A stretch of 64,000 nt of DNA from the NCBI RefSeq assembly GCF_900078195.1, contig NZ_FJVE01000006.1, positions 374,501 to 438,500 on the forward strand. The letters run 5' to 3'. Under the pieces are notes generated by a model. That model was not told where the DNA came from. It did no database searches and saw nothing but the letters and a program-made list of their open reading frames with translations. Within the stretch, counting starts at the first letter, position 1. Every line of letters begins with the position of its first letter. A program made the position numbers and the translations under genes. This DNA is from Clostridium sp. Marseille-P299. Lineage in GTDB: Bacteria; Bacillota; Clostridia; Lachnospirales; Lachnospiraceae. Positions 17,138 to 26,100 of this stretch are shown here, piece by piece.

Positions 17138-17176
17138 AAAAAAAGCTCTGTAAAAAATTTCACAGTGCCTTTTTTA
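17138..17176. terminator. Terminator-like hairpin
   Basis: AAAAAAGCTCTGT pairs imperfectly with CACAGTGCCTTTTTT; A-run before and T-run after. No obvious gene feeds it from the left. Confidence 0.5.
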
Positions 17177-17185
17177 TAATCGAAA

Positions 17186-17340
17186 TATATCTTATAAAAA
17201 AATGTTCTTCTATAAGATAAATATAATTTTATAACAAAATACTATTCTATAAGATAAACATTATCTTATAAACAAAATGCTATTCTAAAAGATAAATATT
17301 ATCTTATAAACAAAATGTTGTTTTTTAACTAAAAATAATA
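17186..17340. repeat. Imperfect tandem repeat, about 38-base unit, four copies
   Basis: Successive units resemble ATTATCTTATAAACAAAATG followed by CTATTCTATAAGATAAAT; periods are 37-38 bases. Each copy has the inverted pair ATCTTATA/TATAAGAT, so each could fold by itself. It lies between the exporter operon and the MutS-like fragment. Confidence 0.65.
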
Positions 17341-17410
17341 TTATAAAATATTTTTTAAATCGTAATATATTTTATAACCGAATAATTATTTATCGTTCTT
17401 TTAACTTATT

Positions 17411-17701
17411 TTAAACTGCAGCCACAAAACTCTTTTTCGCATCCTCAATGATTTCTTGCGGAAAATCAACATATTGCAAGAGTCGAATCGCATTCTTTGT
17501 GTAACTAACACCCTCATGTATTTTATAGTCAAAACTAATATCTTTTTCATCTATTTGCTCTCTAAAATGAAACGTATCGTATGTTTCATTTAACATTTGT
17601 AATAATTGAATATCATGAGAGGCCACAATTGCAATACAGTTCTTTTGAAGTAAGTACCTTAATATCGCAGCAGATGCAGCAATAGGACTTAAAGAATGTA
17701 C
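17411..17701 (-). pseudogene. MutS-family ATPase, C-terminal fragment
   Basis: About 96 codons with no start, closed by a TAG at 17704-17702. The sequence matches the end of MutS-type ATPase domains: HSLSPIAASAAILRYL, CIAIVASHDIQLLQML (the His switch region), then FHFREQIDEKDISFDYKIHEGVSYTKNAIRLL and the ending helix. Walker A and B and all clamp domains are missing. It is closest to the stand-alone MutS-like ATPases of clostridia rather than MutS itself. Broken at the point where rfbD now begins. Confidence 0.8.
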
Positions 17702-17708
17702 CTATCAA

Positions 17709-18551
17709 TTATTTTAACTCCTCTAAATATCGTGCAAGTGCATCTTTCCAATCTGGTAGTTTATAGAATCCATTCTCAACCAACTTTTCTTTCGATAGTC
17801 TAGAATTCTTAGGTCTTGCTGCTTTTGTTGGATATTCCTCTGTTGTTATATGATTTACCTTCGTATCATATCCAGCAAGTCGAAATATTTCTTCTGTAAA
17901 CTCTGCCCAAGAGCAAATTCCTTCATTTGTTACATGGTAAGTACCATATTTTTCAGTCATAATCATATCACAAAGAAGTGGTGCGATATCCGCAGTATAA
18001 GATGGAGATCCATATTGATCTGCAACAACATTTATTACATCTCGCTCCTTGCCTAAGCGAAGCATCGTTTTCACAAAGTTACTTCCATTCACACCAAATA
18101 TCCATGTAACGCGTGCAATAAAATATTTATCAAGGATTGATTTTACAAGCTCTTCCCCTTGTAGTTTTGTTTTGCCATACACACTTAATGGTCCGGTTGC
18201 GTCATCCACTTCATAAAATGCTTCTCCTGTACCTGGAAATACATAATCTGTGCTAATATACACCATTTTTGCATCTATTTCTTTACAAACAGTTGCTATA
18301 TTTTTTGTTCCAATTACATTTACCTTTTCGCAAAGTTCTTGTTCATCCTCTGCACGATCAACTGCTGTATATGCTGCACAATGAATCACTACATCTGCCT
18401 TACTATTCACAATAAACTCTCTTGTTTTTTCAAGATCTGTAATATCAAACTCTTCTCTACCAGCACCTATATTTTCAATATTTCTACTATTTAATGACTT
18501 GATTACATCATAACCTAATTGACCCTTTACTCCTGTTACTAAAACCTTCAT
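17709..18551 (-). CDS. rfbD: dTDP-4-dehydrorhamnose reductase
   Basis: A 280-residue short-chain dehydrogenase making dTDP-L-rhamnose, last step of the pathway. Rossmann motif GVKGQLGYDV near the start, the family block YISTDYVFPGTG, catalytic Tyr-x-x-x-Lys as YGKTKLQGE (about residue 130), and RVTWIFGVNGSNFVKTML. Full length. It is separated from rfbC by 230 bases that include a terminator, so it may have its own promoter. No rfbB lies in the window. Confidence 0.93.
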   Translation of the reverse strand: MKVLVTGVKGQLGYDVIKSLNSRNIENIGAGREEFDITDLEKTREFIVNSKADVVIHCAAYTAVDRAEDEQELCEKVNVIGTKNIATVCKEIDAKMVYISTDYVFPGTGEAFYEVDDATGPLSVYGKTKLQGEELVKSILDKYFIARVTWIFGVNGSNFVKTMLRLGKERDVINVVADQYGSPSYTADIAPLLCDMIMTEKYGTYHVTNEGICSWAEFTEEIFRLAGYDTKVNHITTEEYPTKAARPKNSRLSKEKLVENGFYKLPDWKDALARYLEELK

Positions 18552-18584
18552 AGATTTCTTGCCTTTCTTTCCATCATAACTCTC

Positions 18585-18656
18585 TTTTATATCTTTATCT
18601 TTATTTTTATCTTTATTTTTATCTTTATTTCTATCTTTATTTCTATCTTACTTTTA
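18585..18656. repeat. Tandem TATCTTTATTTT tract
   Basis: Five to six copies of a 12-base unit (TATCTTTATTTT, with some TTTC variants) upstream of rfbD. In an rfbD transcript it reads as a purine-rich AAAGATAAAAAT repeat. Similar T-rich tracts occur upstream of other leftward genes. Confidence 0.7.
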
Positions 18657-18691
18657 TTTTTCTAGTATTAAAATGCATCTCCATAAGAAAA

Positions 18692-18744
18692 GAACTGTCG
18701 TAAAGTTTTATTCATATGTATCCATATGTTTTTAACGACAGTTC
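18692..18744 (-). terminator. Terminator after rfbC
   Basis: Read leftward: GAACTGTCGTTAAA pairs with TTTACGACAGTTC, followed by TTTTCTT. Should end the rfbA-rfbC transcript before rfbD. Confidence 0.7.
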
Positions 18745-18780
18745 CATTAATATTTTATCTATTTGCAATAATCTTTACGA

Positions 18781-19341
18781 TTATATCTCCTTATATTTGA
18801 AGTCTACATCACTTTCAGCTAATGTAGGCGCTTTCGCATCTTTTTCAGAAAGAATTGGATTTTCAATTCCCCACATTACTGAAATATCTTTATCATTCCA
18901 AGCAATGGATCGATCGGATTGAGGAGCATAATAATTATCTGTCTTATACATAAACTCAACATCATCCGTTAAGGTTAAGAAACCATGGGCAAATCCTCTA
19001 GGTATTAATAATTGTCTTTTATTTTCTGCAGATAACTCAACTGCCACCCACTTTTTATAAGTTGGAGAACCAACTCTTAAATCAACTGCAACATCAAGCA
19101 CTGCTCCTCTTGCACAACGAACGAGTTTCGCTTGAGAATCATTTCCCTTTTGAAAATGCAATCCACGAAGCGTTCCTTTTTGTGCAGAAAAGGAGTGATT
19201 ATCTTGTACAAAATTATAAAAAAGTCCTGCTTCTTCCATTTTTGCTTGTGACCAAGATTCAAAAAACCAACCTCTGTGATCTCCGAAAACTTGAGGCTCT
19301 ATTATGTAGACATCTTCTACATCTGTTTTAATTACGTTCAT
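18781..19341 (-). CDS. rfbC: dTDP-4-dehydrorhamnose 3,5-epimerase
   Basis: A 186-residue cupin-fold epimerase. Family blocks: EPQVFGDHRGWFFESW, FVQDNHSFSAQKGTLRGLHFQ (catalytic His in RGLHFQ), GAVLDVAVDLR and PRGFAHGFLTL. I start at ATG 19341, since the longer frame runs into rfbA on the other side of the junction. It follows rfbA by 17 bases, so the two form an operon. Confidence 0.93.
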   Translation of the reverse strand: MNVIKTDVEDVYIIEPQVFGDHRGWFFESWSQAKMEEAGLFYNFVQDNHSFSAQKGTLRGLHFQKGNDSQAKLVRCARGAVLDVAVDLRVGSPTYKKWVAVELSAENKRQLLIPRGFAHGFLTLTDDVEFMYKTDNYYAPQSDRSIAWNDKDISVMWGIENPILSEKDAKAPTLAESDVDFKYKEI

Positions 19342-19358
19342 TTTACCACCATTTCCTT

Positions 19359-20237
19359 TCAGTATATTATTTTGCCATCTGCTACTTGTTTTAAGTGTGC
19401 TCCATACGCGGACTTTCCATACAAAGTTGCAGACTCCATTAGTTTTTCTTTTGTTATCCACCCATTTTTAAATGCAATTTCTTCAATTGCTGCTATTTTA
19501 ATTCCTTGACGATTTTCAAGAACTTTTACAAATTCGGTGGACTCCGCTAATGCGTCAATTGTTCCAGTATCAAGCCAAGCATATCCCCTACCAAGTGTAA
19601 TAACATCAAGAGAACCATCTTCCAGATACATTTTATTTAAATCTGTAATCTCAAGTTCTCCGCGGTGGGAAGGTTTTACCTTCTTTGCAAAATCACACAC
19701 ACGATTGTCATAGAAATACAATCCAGTGACACAGTAATTGGATTTTGGATTCTTTGGCTTCTCTTCAAGAGAAATAACTTTACCATTGTCATCAAATTCA
19801 ACGATTCCAAAACGCTCTGGATCATCTACATAATATCCAAACACAGTAGCGCCATGCTCTTTTGCTGCTGCTTTTTTAAGATGATTCGTAAGTCCATTTC
19901 CATAAAATATATTATCCCCAAGAACCATTGCACAGGAGTCTCCTGCAATGAACTCTTCCCCAATAATAAAAGCTTGGGCTAGTCCATCCGGAGAAGGTTG
20001 CTCTGCATAACTTAGCTTAATTCCATAATTTGAACCATCTCCTAATAACTTTTTGAAGTTTGGCAAATCATGAGGCGTAGATATAATTAAAATATCTTGA
20101 ATCCCCGCAAGCATCAGCGTTGACAGCGGATAGTATATCATAGGTTTATCGTAAACTGGTAATAACTGCTTTGATGTAACCATAGTAAGTGGATACAGTC
20201 TAGTTCCAGAACCACCTGCTAAAATTATTCCCTTCAT
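19359..20237 (-). CDS. rfbA: Glucose-1-phosphate thymidylyltransferase
   Basis: A 292-residue nucleotidyltransferase joining dTTP and glucose-1-phosphate, first step to dTDP-rhamnose. N-terminal signature [33 protein letters not shown], the metal-binding region VLGDNIFYG and the later [11 protein letters not shown]. Full length with no defects. First gene of the rfbA-rfbC unit; AGGTAG is its ribosome site. Confidence 0.94.
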   Translation of the reverse strand: MKGIILAGGSGTRLYPLTMVTSKQLLPVYDKPMIYYPLSTLMLAGIQDILIISTPHDLPNFKKLLGDGSNYGIKLSYAEQPSPDGLAQAFIIGEEFIAGDSCAMVLGDNIFYGNGLTNHLKKAAAKEHGATVFGYYVDDPERFGIVEFDDNGKVISLEEKPKNPKSNYCVTGLYFYDNRVCDFAKKVKPSHRGELEITDLNKMYLEDGSLDVITLGRGYAWLDTGTIDALAESTEFVKVLENRQGIKIAAIEEIAFKNGWITKEKLMESATLYGKSAYGAHLKQVADGKIIY

Positions 20238-20344
20238 TTAGCTACCTGTACCTTTCCAATATTCTTCATTAAAACCAATTATATTATAAATTGCCCATTT
20301 TAACAAGATTACATATTTATTTTTCCCAAATACTGGTCTTAAAA

Positions 20345-20388
20345 ATACCTCATAAACAGAAATTATTACTTCTCTGTCTATGAGGTAT
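20345..20388 (-). terminator. Terminator of araA
   Basis: Stem ATACCTCATAGACAGA / TCTGTTTATGAGGTAT, followed leftward by TTTTTAAG; 16 bases after the araA stop. Confidence 0.8.
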
Positions 20389-20403
20389 CTATTTTTATCT
20401 CTA

Positions 20404-21900
20404 TTATTTATAGAAAACTGAATTCCAACGCAATTCATTTCTAAAGTTGCGAATTGTAGTATCCTTATCAATAATAACGGATTCGATTCCCATCGCTGCT
20501 GCCCAATCGCTCATCTGCTCAGCTGTAATATCATAGGAAAACGCTGTATGATGTGCGCCACCAGCATAAATCCAAGCTTCAGCACCCGTTGAAAGATTTG
20601 GCTCAGGTCTCCAAAATGCAGTCGCTACTGGAAGTTTTGGCATTGGAATATCTTGAGGTAAGCACTCAACTTCATTAATGATCAAGCGGAAACGTGTTCC
20701 AAGGTCAATAAGTGATGTTGCGATACCTCTACCTGTCTTAGAAGTAAATACCAATCTTGCAGGATCTTCTCTATCTCCCATGGACAATGGGCAAACCTTA
20801 ATTGAAGGTTTTTGATCTGCAATGGATGGGCAAACTTCAAGCATATGTGCCTGTAAAATGCCTTCTTTGCCAGGTACTAAATTGTAAGTATAATCTTCCA
20901 TAAATGAAGTACCTTTTGCATCCTTTTTATTCGCAGTCATTAATTTCATTAAGCGAACCATAGCAGCGGTCTTCCAATCTCCTTCGCCACCAAAGCCATA
21001 GCCTTTTTCCATTAATCTTTGAATTGCAAGGCCAGGTAGTTGCTGTAAACCAGATAACATCTGGAAGTTCGTAACGATTGCATGATAATCATGTTCTACT
21101 AAAAACTTTTCAAAACCGATTTCAATTCCAGCTTGCACAGCTACATGCTTTTTAAACTCATTGGCATCTCTGCCTTCTAATAAAATATCGTATTTGCTGT
21201 AATATTCATCTACTAAAGCATCAATATCACCTTTGGAAACCGCCTGCACATATTCTGCGATATCGGTTACATTATACGCATCAATTTCCCAACCAAACTT
21301 AATGTGAGCCTCTACCTTATCACCTTCGGTAACTGCAACATTTCTCATGTTATCTCCGATTCGAAGAACTCTGATATGGCTGCTTTCCATAATACCAATC
21401 GCCGTTGTCATCCAGCTAGCAATTCTTTCTTGAACGTTTTTATCATCCCAATAACCTGCAATAACTTTACGTTCAATATCCATTCTTGAAAAAATATGTC
21501 CGTATTCTCTATCTCCATGGGCAGATTGATTTAAATTCATAAAATCCATATCAATACTGTCATATGGGATTTCTTGATTAAATTGTGTATGTAAATGTAA
21601 TAAAGGTTTTCTAAATTCTTTTAAACCTAAAATCCAGGATTTCGCTGGTGAAAATGTATGCATCCAAGTGATTACACCTGCACATTCTTCATCCGCATTT
21701 GCATCATTAAAGGTTTTACGTATACTTACGTTATCAATTAGTGTTGGTTTTAAAACTACTTCATATGGTAAATTTCCTGATTTATTTAAACCTTCCACAA
21801 TAATTCTTGAATGGTCAGCAACAACTTCTAGGCAATCTGCACCGTAAAGATCTTGAGAACCCGTAGCAAACCAAAACTTATAATTTTTACCCGTCTTCAT
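20404..21900 (-). CDS. araA: L-arabinose isomerase
   Basis: A 498-residue isomerase converting L-arabinose to L-ribulose. Opening KFWFATGSQDLYG is the family mark; active-site and metal residues lie in GFGGEGDWKTAAMVRLMK (Glu about 305) and AGGAHHTAFS (His near the end). It starts at ATG 21900 with GGAGG six bases upstream. It stands alone: araB and araD are not beside it, and the palindrome at 21952-21965 may be its operator. Terminator follows. Confidence 0.95.
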   Translation of the reverse strand: MKTGKNYKFWFATGSQDLYGADCLEVVADHSRIIVEGLNKSGNLPYEVVLKPTLIDNVSIRKTFNDANADEECAGVITWMHTFSPAKSWILGLKEFRKPLLHLHTQFNQEIPYDSIDMDFMNLNQSAHGDREYGHIFSRMDIERKVIAGYWDDKNVQERIASWMTTAIGIMESSHIRVLRIGDNMRNVAVTEGDKVEAHIKFGWEIDAYNVTDIAEYVQAVSKGDIDALVDEYYSKYDILLEGRDANEFKKHVAVQAGIEIGFEKFLVEHDYHAIVTNFQMLSGLQQLPGLAIQRLMEKGYGFGGEGDWKTAAMVRLMKLMTANKKDAKGTSFMEDYTYNLVPGKEGILQAHMLEVCPSIADQKPSIKVCPLSMGDREDPARLVFTSKTGRGIATSLIDLGTRFRLIINEVECLPQDIPMPKLPVATAFWRPEPNLSTGAEAWIYAGGAHHTAFSYDITAEQMSDWAAAMGIESVIIDKDTTIRNFRNELRWNSVFYK

Positions 21901-21951
21901 TATATTCCTCCTATTCATTTAAAAGTGATGAAAGATAAATAAAAAATTATA

Positions 21952-21965
21952 TCAGTATTTACTGA
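21952..21965. promoter_or_regulatory. Candidate operator upstream of araA
   Basis: Perfect 14-base palindrome TCAGTATTTACTGA about 50 bases before the araA start. It could bind a sugar-responsive repressor. It does not match the AraR or CRE consensus that I know, so its reader is unknown. Confidence 0.4.
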
Positions 21966-22168
21966 AATAATTAAATTACTGTTATTTCTCTTTCAATCAC
22001 AGTGAATTATGTTCCTATACTATAGTTATAATCCATTTTTTAGGTAAGTTCAATCCAATTATATAGTGAAGTAATTGAAACTTTTCACTTAATAATTAAC
22101 TTTTTCATTTTACACTAAACTTTTGCATCTTTTTAATATATAGTAATAAATATCTGAACGAATACCTT

Positions 22169-22873
22169 TTATTTTAAATTAACAAAACGGGCTTCTTTTA
22201 TATTTTGTTCTATAATAATAGGAAGAATATTAAACCAACTGATGCACTTATTTAAAATAATAGCATCACTTGTTATCACCTTTGCTTCTTTTTCAAGGAT
22301 CACATCTGCATTCGCAACAAGATTTACTTCCACTTTATATGGATAACTTGAAAGTACTTCTAATATTCTAGATTTTAACCTTCCAGAATTAGAAACTGGT
22401 GAATCTAAATAAAAAACTACTTTTTTTACTCCTTGCTCTTTTAGTTGATCACCAATTAATTTGATTGCTAAGTCTGTTTTTTCAATCATTCGATAAGTCC
22501 CTCGAAGACCTGCTAAATCTCTAAATGTTCCATCCATACATAAAATAAGAGTTGATGCTGACAACGCAACTTCTAGGGTAATTATGAGATTAAAACCGTC
22601 AATCAATACCGTTTCACCTTGTAAATTTGTTATCTCTTTTTCTTTTCTAGAATCTAACATCTCCTTCGTAGCTGTTGCACGCACGAGTGCTAGTCGCTGC
22701 CGTTCTGATAACATATAATGATTACCGACGAAAGTGGAGGCACTTTTAATTGGATAATTTCGTTCCATTAAAAACAGTAAATCATATTGCGCCTGTTTTA
22801 ATTTCATATAACTACCTTGAGCAAAAAATTCTTTTTCATCCTCTAAAACGAAGCCTCTTCTTACATCTTTCAT
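22169..22873 (-). CDS. DUF434-family protein
   Basis: A 234-residue protein of the DUF434/DUF5616 family. N-terminal helical region with YDLLFLMERNYPIKSASTFVGNHYMLSERQR, then a nucleotide/PIN-like alpha-beta domain with VLIDGFNLIITLE and CMDGTFRDLAG. Acidic residues in IDGFN and YLDSPVSNSGR resemble a metal site, hinting at a nuclease or phosphohydrolase fold, but no function is established. I start at ATG 22873, seven bases after GGAG. Confidence 0.8.
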   Translation of the reverse strand: MKDVRRGFVLEDEKEFFAQGSYMKLKQAQYDLLFLMERNYPIKSASTFVGNHYMLSERQRLALVRATATKEMLDSRKEKEITNLQGETVLIDGFNLIITLEVALSASTLILCMDGTFRDLAGLRGTYRMIEKTDLAIKLIGDQLKEQGVKKVVFYLDSPVSNSGRLKSRILEVLSSYPYKVEVNLVANADVILEKEAKVITSDAIILNKCISWFNILPIIIEQNIKEARFVNLK

Positions 22874-22962
22874 ACCCATTCTCCTATATGTTTTCTTTTC
22901 TATCACTTATTTTCGCAGTTAATTCATATCATTTTTATACTGCGAAGTTTAAGTAACTTATT

Positions 22963-23757
22963 TTATACCCTAGCACTCATTAAATTACTGGATGAATATC
23001 TTTTCAATCCACGATAAAAAATAATCCATGCAAATAATGATATCCCAAAAGCAAACAACGTTATAATAAATAAATACTTAAATTGAAATTTTAAAATTAC
23101 TTGTAATGGCATATAAACAGTTAATCCTACTGGTATTAGGGTATACAAAATAATCTTTACTACTCCTCTAAAAATACCCTCTGGATAGGTTGAAAAATTA
23201 ATCATTGCTTCATTTAAATTATTTGCAAGAATATCACCTTTAACAATCCAAAAAGATAAGCTTCCTACAATAACAGCAAACGCCGTAAGAATAATTGCAC
23301 CCGTTATTGTAAAATACGTAAACAATAAAATTTTGCCAGGACTACGGTGAAACAATAAAATAATAATATACCCATACAATAAATCCCCGATTGCTGGTGC
23401 ACTTGTTGCGGATGTGATTACACTTAGAATAACACTTTTGGGTTGGACTAAAAAAGCATCTAACTTACCATGAATAATTAAATCGGAAAGCTGATATGCT
23501 CTTAGAAAAAAGATATGAGATAACCCATAAGTACTTGCTGCCAAGGCCCACATTGCTAGCACATCATTTATCTGGTAACCTCCAATATTACTCTTAAGAC
23601 TAAATAGTACCAACCAAAGTATAATAAAACTTGCATTATTTAAGATCATAAAAGTAATATTTGTAAGGAAGGTGACACGGTTTGTCATCTCCCGCATTAC
23701 ATTATATTTAACGGATAAAAATATTATTTTAATTTGATTTCTAGCCTCCATTAACAT
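22963..23757 (-). CDS. ABC-2 type permease (DUF990 family), second subunit
   Basis: A 264-residue protein with six hydrophobic segments. Family-typical stretches: LAASTYGLSHIFFLRAYQLSDLIIHGKLDAFLVQPK and SFWIVKGDILANNLNEAMINFSTYPEGIF. It is the last of three overlapping genes; its ATG overlaps the end of the previous permease by 17 bases, suggesting coupled translation. With its partners it should form an exporter of the ABC2_membrane_6 type. Related systems export drugs or dyes such as viologens; substrate not known here. Confidence 0.88.
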   Translation of the reverse strand: MLMEARNQIKIIFLSVKYNVMREMTNRVTFLTNITFMILNNASFIILWLVLFSLKSNIGGYQINDVLAMWALAASTYGLSHIFFLRAYQLSDLIIHGKLDAFLVQPKSVILSVITSATSAPAIGDLLYGYIIILLFHRSPGKILLFTYFTITGAIILTAFAVIVGSLSFWIVKGDILANNLNEAMINFSTYPEGIFRGVVKIILYTLIPVGLTVYMPLQVILKFQFKYLFIITLFAFGISLFAWIIFYRGLKRYSSSNLMSARV

Positions 23758-24532
23758 TGAGCTTTTTCACTCCCTTCTGAAAAAATACAGATAACAGTAA
23801 AACTGTGCAGCCTATATAAATCCCTTGTGCAAATAAGACATTAACAAACTTATCCATACTAAAATCTATAATTAATTTAGCTGGCCCATAATTTATTACA
23901 TAGATCGGCGAACATTTTATAAGTGGCTGTAAAAATGTAGGAAACATTTCAACTGGAAATATTGTTCCAACCACCAAAATCAACTTATCGTAAATCCAAT
24001 GAAATGGAGCGGCATCTTCAATCCAAAAGGAAAAATTGCTTATCAGCATACGTATGATAGAATTAATCACCATTCCAAGAAAAAATACAATTACTATGTA
24101 TGGCAAATGAATCAATTGAAAATTAGGTAGTTTTCCAACAATTGATATTCCTAATAAGATTCCCACACCAAGATAAATGCCTAATCGTATGGTTACTTCA
24201 CCAAAGTGCTTCGCAATCATAAAATAGAGGTAATTATACGGTTTATTCAATCCGTAGGCAATTCCACCACTTTTAATATCCTCACTTATTTGCCACTTTA
24301 AGGTTCGATTATTATTACCAAACCACATAATCTCAGTTAAAATGATATACCATACCATTTGGACCATGGTGTATCCTTCAATTACTTCACTTGAATCAGA
24401 ATACATATATCTCCATAGGTATAAAAAAACGAAAATAATAAGTAAATAAGTTAATACTCCCATCAAAAGATTCATCAAATATTGAACACTCTCTATTACA
24501 GTAGTCTTATAAATATAAAGGTATTTTCTCAA
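23741..24532 (-). CDS. ABC-2 type permease (DUF990 family), first subunit
   Basis: A 263-residue membrane protein with about six helices (VIESVQYLMNLLMGVLTYLLIIFVFLYL opening). Contains the paired-permease motif SEDIKSGGIAYGLNKPYNYLYFMIAKHFGE. I start at TTG 24532, five bases after AAAGGAG; this TTG overlaps the TGA of the ATPase gene. An ATG at 24556 lies deeper in that gene and has no ribosome site. It pairs with the 22963-23757 permease. Confidence 0.85.
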   Translation of the reverse strand: MRKYLYIYKTTVIESVQYLMNLLMGVLTYLLIIFVFLYLWRYMYSDSSEVIEGYTMVQMVWYIILTEIMWFGNNNRTLKWQISEDIKSGGIAYGLNKPYNYLYFMIAKHFGEVTIRLGIYLGVGILLGISIVGKLPNFQLIHLPYIVIVFFLGMVINSIIRMLISNFSFWIEDAAPFHWIYDKLILVVGTIFPVEMFPTFLQPLIKCSPIYVINYGPAKLIIDFSMDKFVNVLFAQGIYIGCTVLLLSVFFQKGVKKLNVNGG

Positions 24533-25542
24533 GTGGACTCCTTTCTTCCAATACAATTAGACTTTTCTTTATAAATTTCAGTAATGATATTTTCTAATGG
24601 AATATTCGAGATATTAATATCCAATAGATTATCAGTATCTAAGTGCTTTATGACCTCACTAATACTTGTAAGTTCTGTATCTATTTCAAGTTTACTACTT
24701 CCATTCTTACTTTTTAAAACAGTTATGCCTTTCGTATTAGAAAAATTCACTTCTTCTTTTGTTTTAATTTCAACAATTTTTTTATTAAGATAGTGATATT
24801 TTAAATTTTCCATCGAATCATCAAGAACGATCTTGCCATGGTTTATTATGATGATTCTCTTACACAATTTTTCAATATCCCCTATATCATGACTTGTTAA
24901 AAATATTGTAGTTTTTAGCTCTTTATTCATTTTTTTAATTAAGGAACGAATATTTTCTTTCACCACTGGATCAAGCCCTATGGTAGGTTCATCAAGAAAC
25001 AAAATCTTAGGTTTATGTATTAAAGCCGCTACGATTTCACAACGTATTCTTTGGCCTAAAGATAGGTTACGAACTGGTGTATTTATAAATTCATGAAGTT
25101 CAAATACTTCTTTTAATTCTGCAATTCTCTCTTCAATTTCTTCGTTTTTCAAATCATAAACCGCACCGAAAAATTTAAAATTATCGTAAGGCGTTAAATG
25201 TGTCCAAAGCTGCTCTTTCTGGCCAAATACAGTTCCAATATGATATGCTAACTTTTTTCTTTTTTTGCTAGGATTCATATTTGAAACTAGCGCCTCCCCT
25301 TGATCCGGATATAAAATCCCAGTTAACATTTTAATCGTTGTGCTCTTCCCCGCACCATTTGGTCCAATAAAAGCAAGGATTTCACCTTCTAAAACATCAA
25401 AGCTTATATCATCTACTGCAGAAATACGTTTGTATTTCGGTTGAAAAATATTACTTAGACTACCTCGCAATCCTTTCTCTTTTTCTTTAACGAGAAATGA
25501 TTTTCTTAAATTACTTACTTTAATAATCGATGCTGTTTCCAT
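24529..25542 (-). CDS. ABC transporter ATPase of the DUF990-type exporter
   Basis: A 337-residue ATPase: Walker A GPNGAGKST (about residue 59), signature LSLGQ, Walker B ILFLDEPTIGLD, switch His in FLTSHD. An N-terminal extension (KEKEKGLRGSLSNIFQPKYKRISAVDD) and a long C-terminal tail are typical of this sub-family. First gene of the operon, ATG 25542 behind AAGGAGGAG. The 5' leader holds a hairpin, an ORF and a terminator (25599-25724). Confidence 0.92.
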   Translation of the reverse strand: METASIIKVSNLRKSFLVKEKEKGLRGSLSNIFQPKYKRISAVDDISFDVLEGEILAFIGPNGAGKSTTIKMLTGILYPDQGEALVSNMNPSKKRKKLAYHIGTVFGQKEQLWTHLTPYDNFKFFGAVYDLKNEEIEERIAELKEVFELHEFINTPVRNLSLGQRIRCEIVAALIHKPKILFLDEPTIGLDPVVKENIRSLIKKMNKELKTTIFLTSHDIGDIEKLCKRIIIINHGKIVLDDSMENLKYHYLNKKIVEIKTKEEVNFSNTKGITVLKSKNGSSKLEIDTELTSISEVIKHLDTDNLLDINISNIPLENIITEIYKEKSNCIGRKEST

Positions 25543-25598
25543 TTCGTTCTCCTCCTTCTTTAATTTGTAACCAGTTGCATGATTCTTAAAAAAAGATA

Positions 25599-25724
25599 AA
25601 AAAATGCCGCATTCTGTTTGTAATAAAGTTACAGGATTGAATGCGGCGAATTAAGAATCAAATCATATTGTTTCATCAAAACCGCATAACTACAAAAGAC
25701 ACCCTTTGTAACTATGCGTTTCAT
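25599..25724 (-). promoter_or_regulatory. Candidate transcription attenuator in the ABC operon leader
   Basis: In the sense direction: hairpin 1 (25718-25683, CGCATAGTTACAAA pairing with TTTGTAGTTATGCG), then a terminator (25647-25606, GCCGCATTC...GAATGCGGC) followed by seven Ts. No gene lies upstream on this strand, so the terminator must act on the operon's own leader. The 3' arm of hairpin 1 (TTTGTA) can also pair with TACAAA in the terminator loop. A 31-codon frame beginning MKRIVTKGVFCSY (25724-25629) spans both structures, but with a weak ribosome site. Confidence 0.55.
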
Positions 25725-26100
25725 AGCTACGTCAATGTCTTATAATTAGTAGATATAGGTTTTGGACGAATACAGTTAGAATCATTTTTTTCATACCTTT
25801 CAGATAATTTCATCTTTTTTAATTCTGAATATTTCTAACAGGGATATCATTACATTATTTGGATGTCAAGTGAAATGTATAAATTTAACATGAAATTACC
25901 AATTTCTAATCTAAATTTTATGCGAAATATAGGATTTAAATTCAAATTGTAGCATTTTTTATACATTGTGGTATAATTTTCATACTGAACAAGTTTAGCG
26001 AGTTAAAGTTGAAATATATATAATTTTTAATGAAATTAAATGTATAATCCTCTCCTTAAAATTGTTTAGATAAGTTTATTGTGTTTCAAAAGGAGTTCTT

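Larger units (their letters stand above)
16714..17410. other. Long AT-rich intergenic region
   Basis: About 700 bases with no gene. Contains the promoter region of the exporter operon, a terminator-like hairpin (17138-17176) and the tandem repeats at 17186-17340. Confidence 0.6.

Noticed and set aside
17186..17340. CRISPR array
   Set aside because: Units are contiguous and drifting, with no unique spacers and no cas genes.
20404..21965. Arabinose operon
   Set aside because: Only araA is present; neighbouring genes are unrelated to pentose use.
22963..25542. O-antigen or polysaccharide exporter linked to the rfb genes
   Set aside because: The permeases are DUF990-type, araA and a DUF434 gene lie between, and no glycosyltransferase is nearby.
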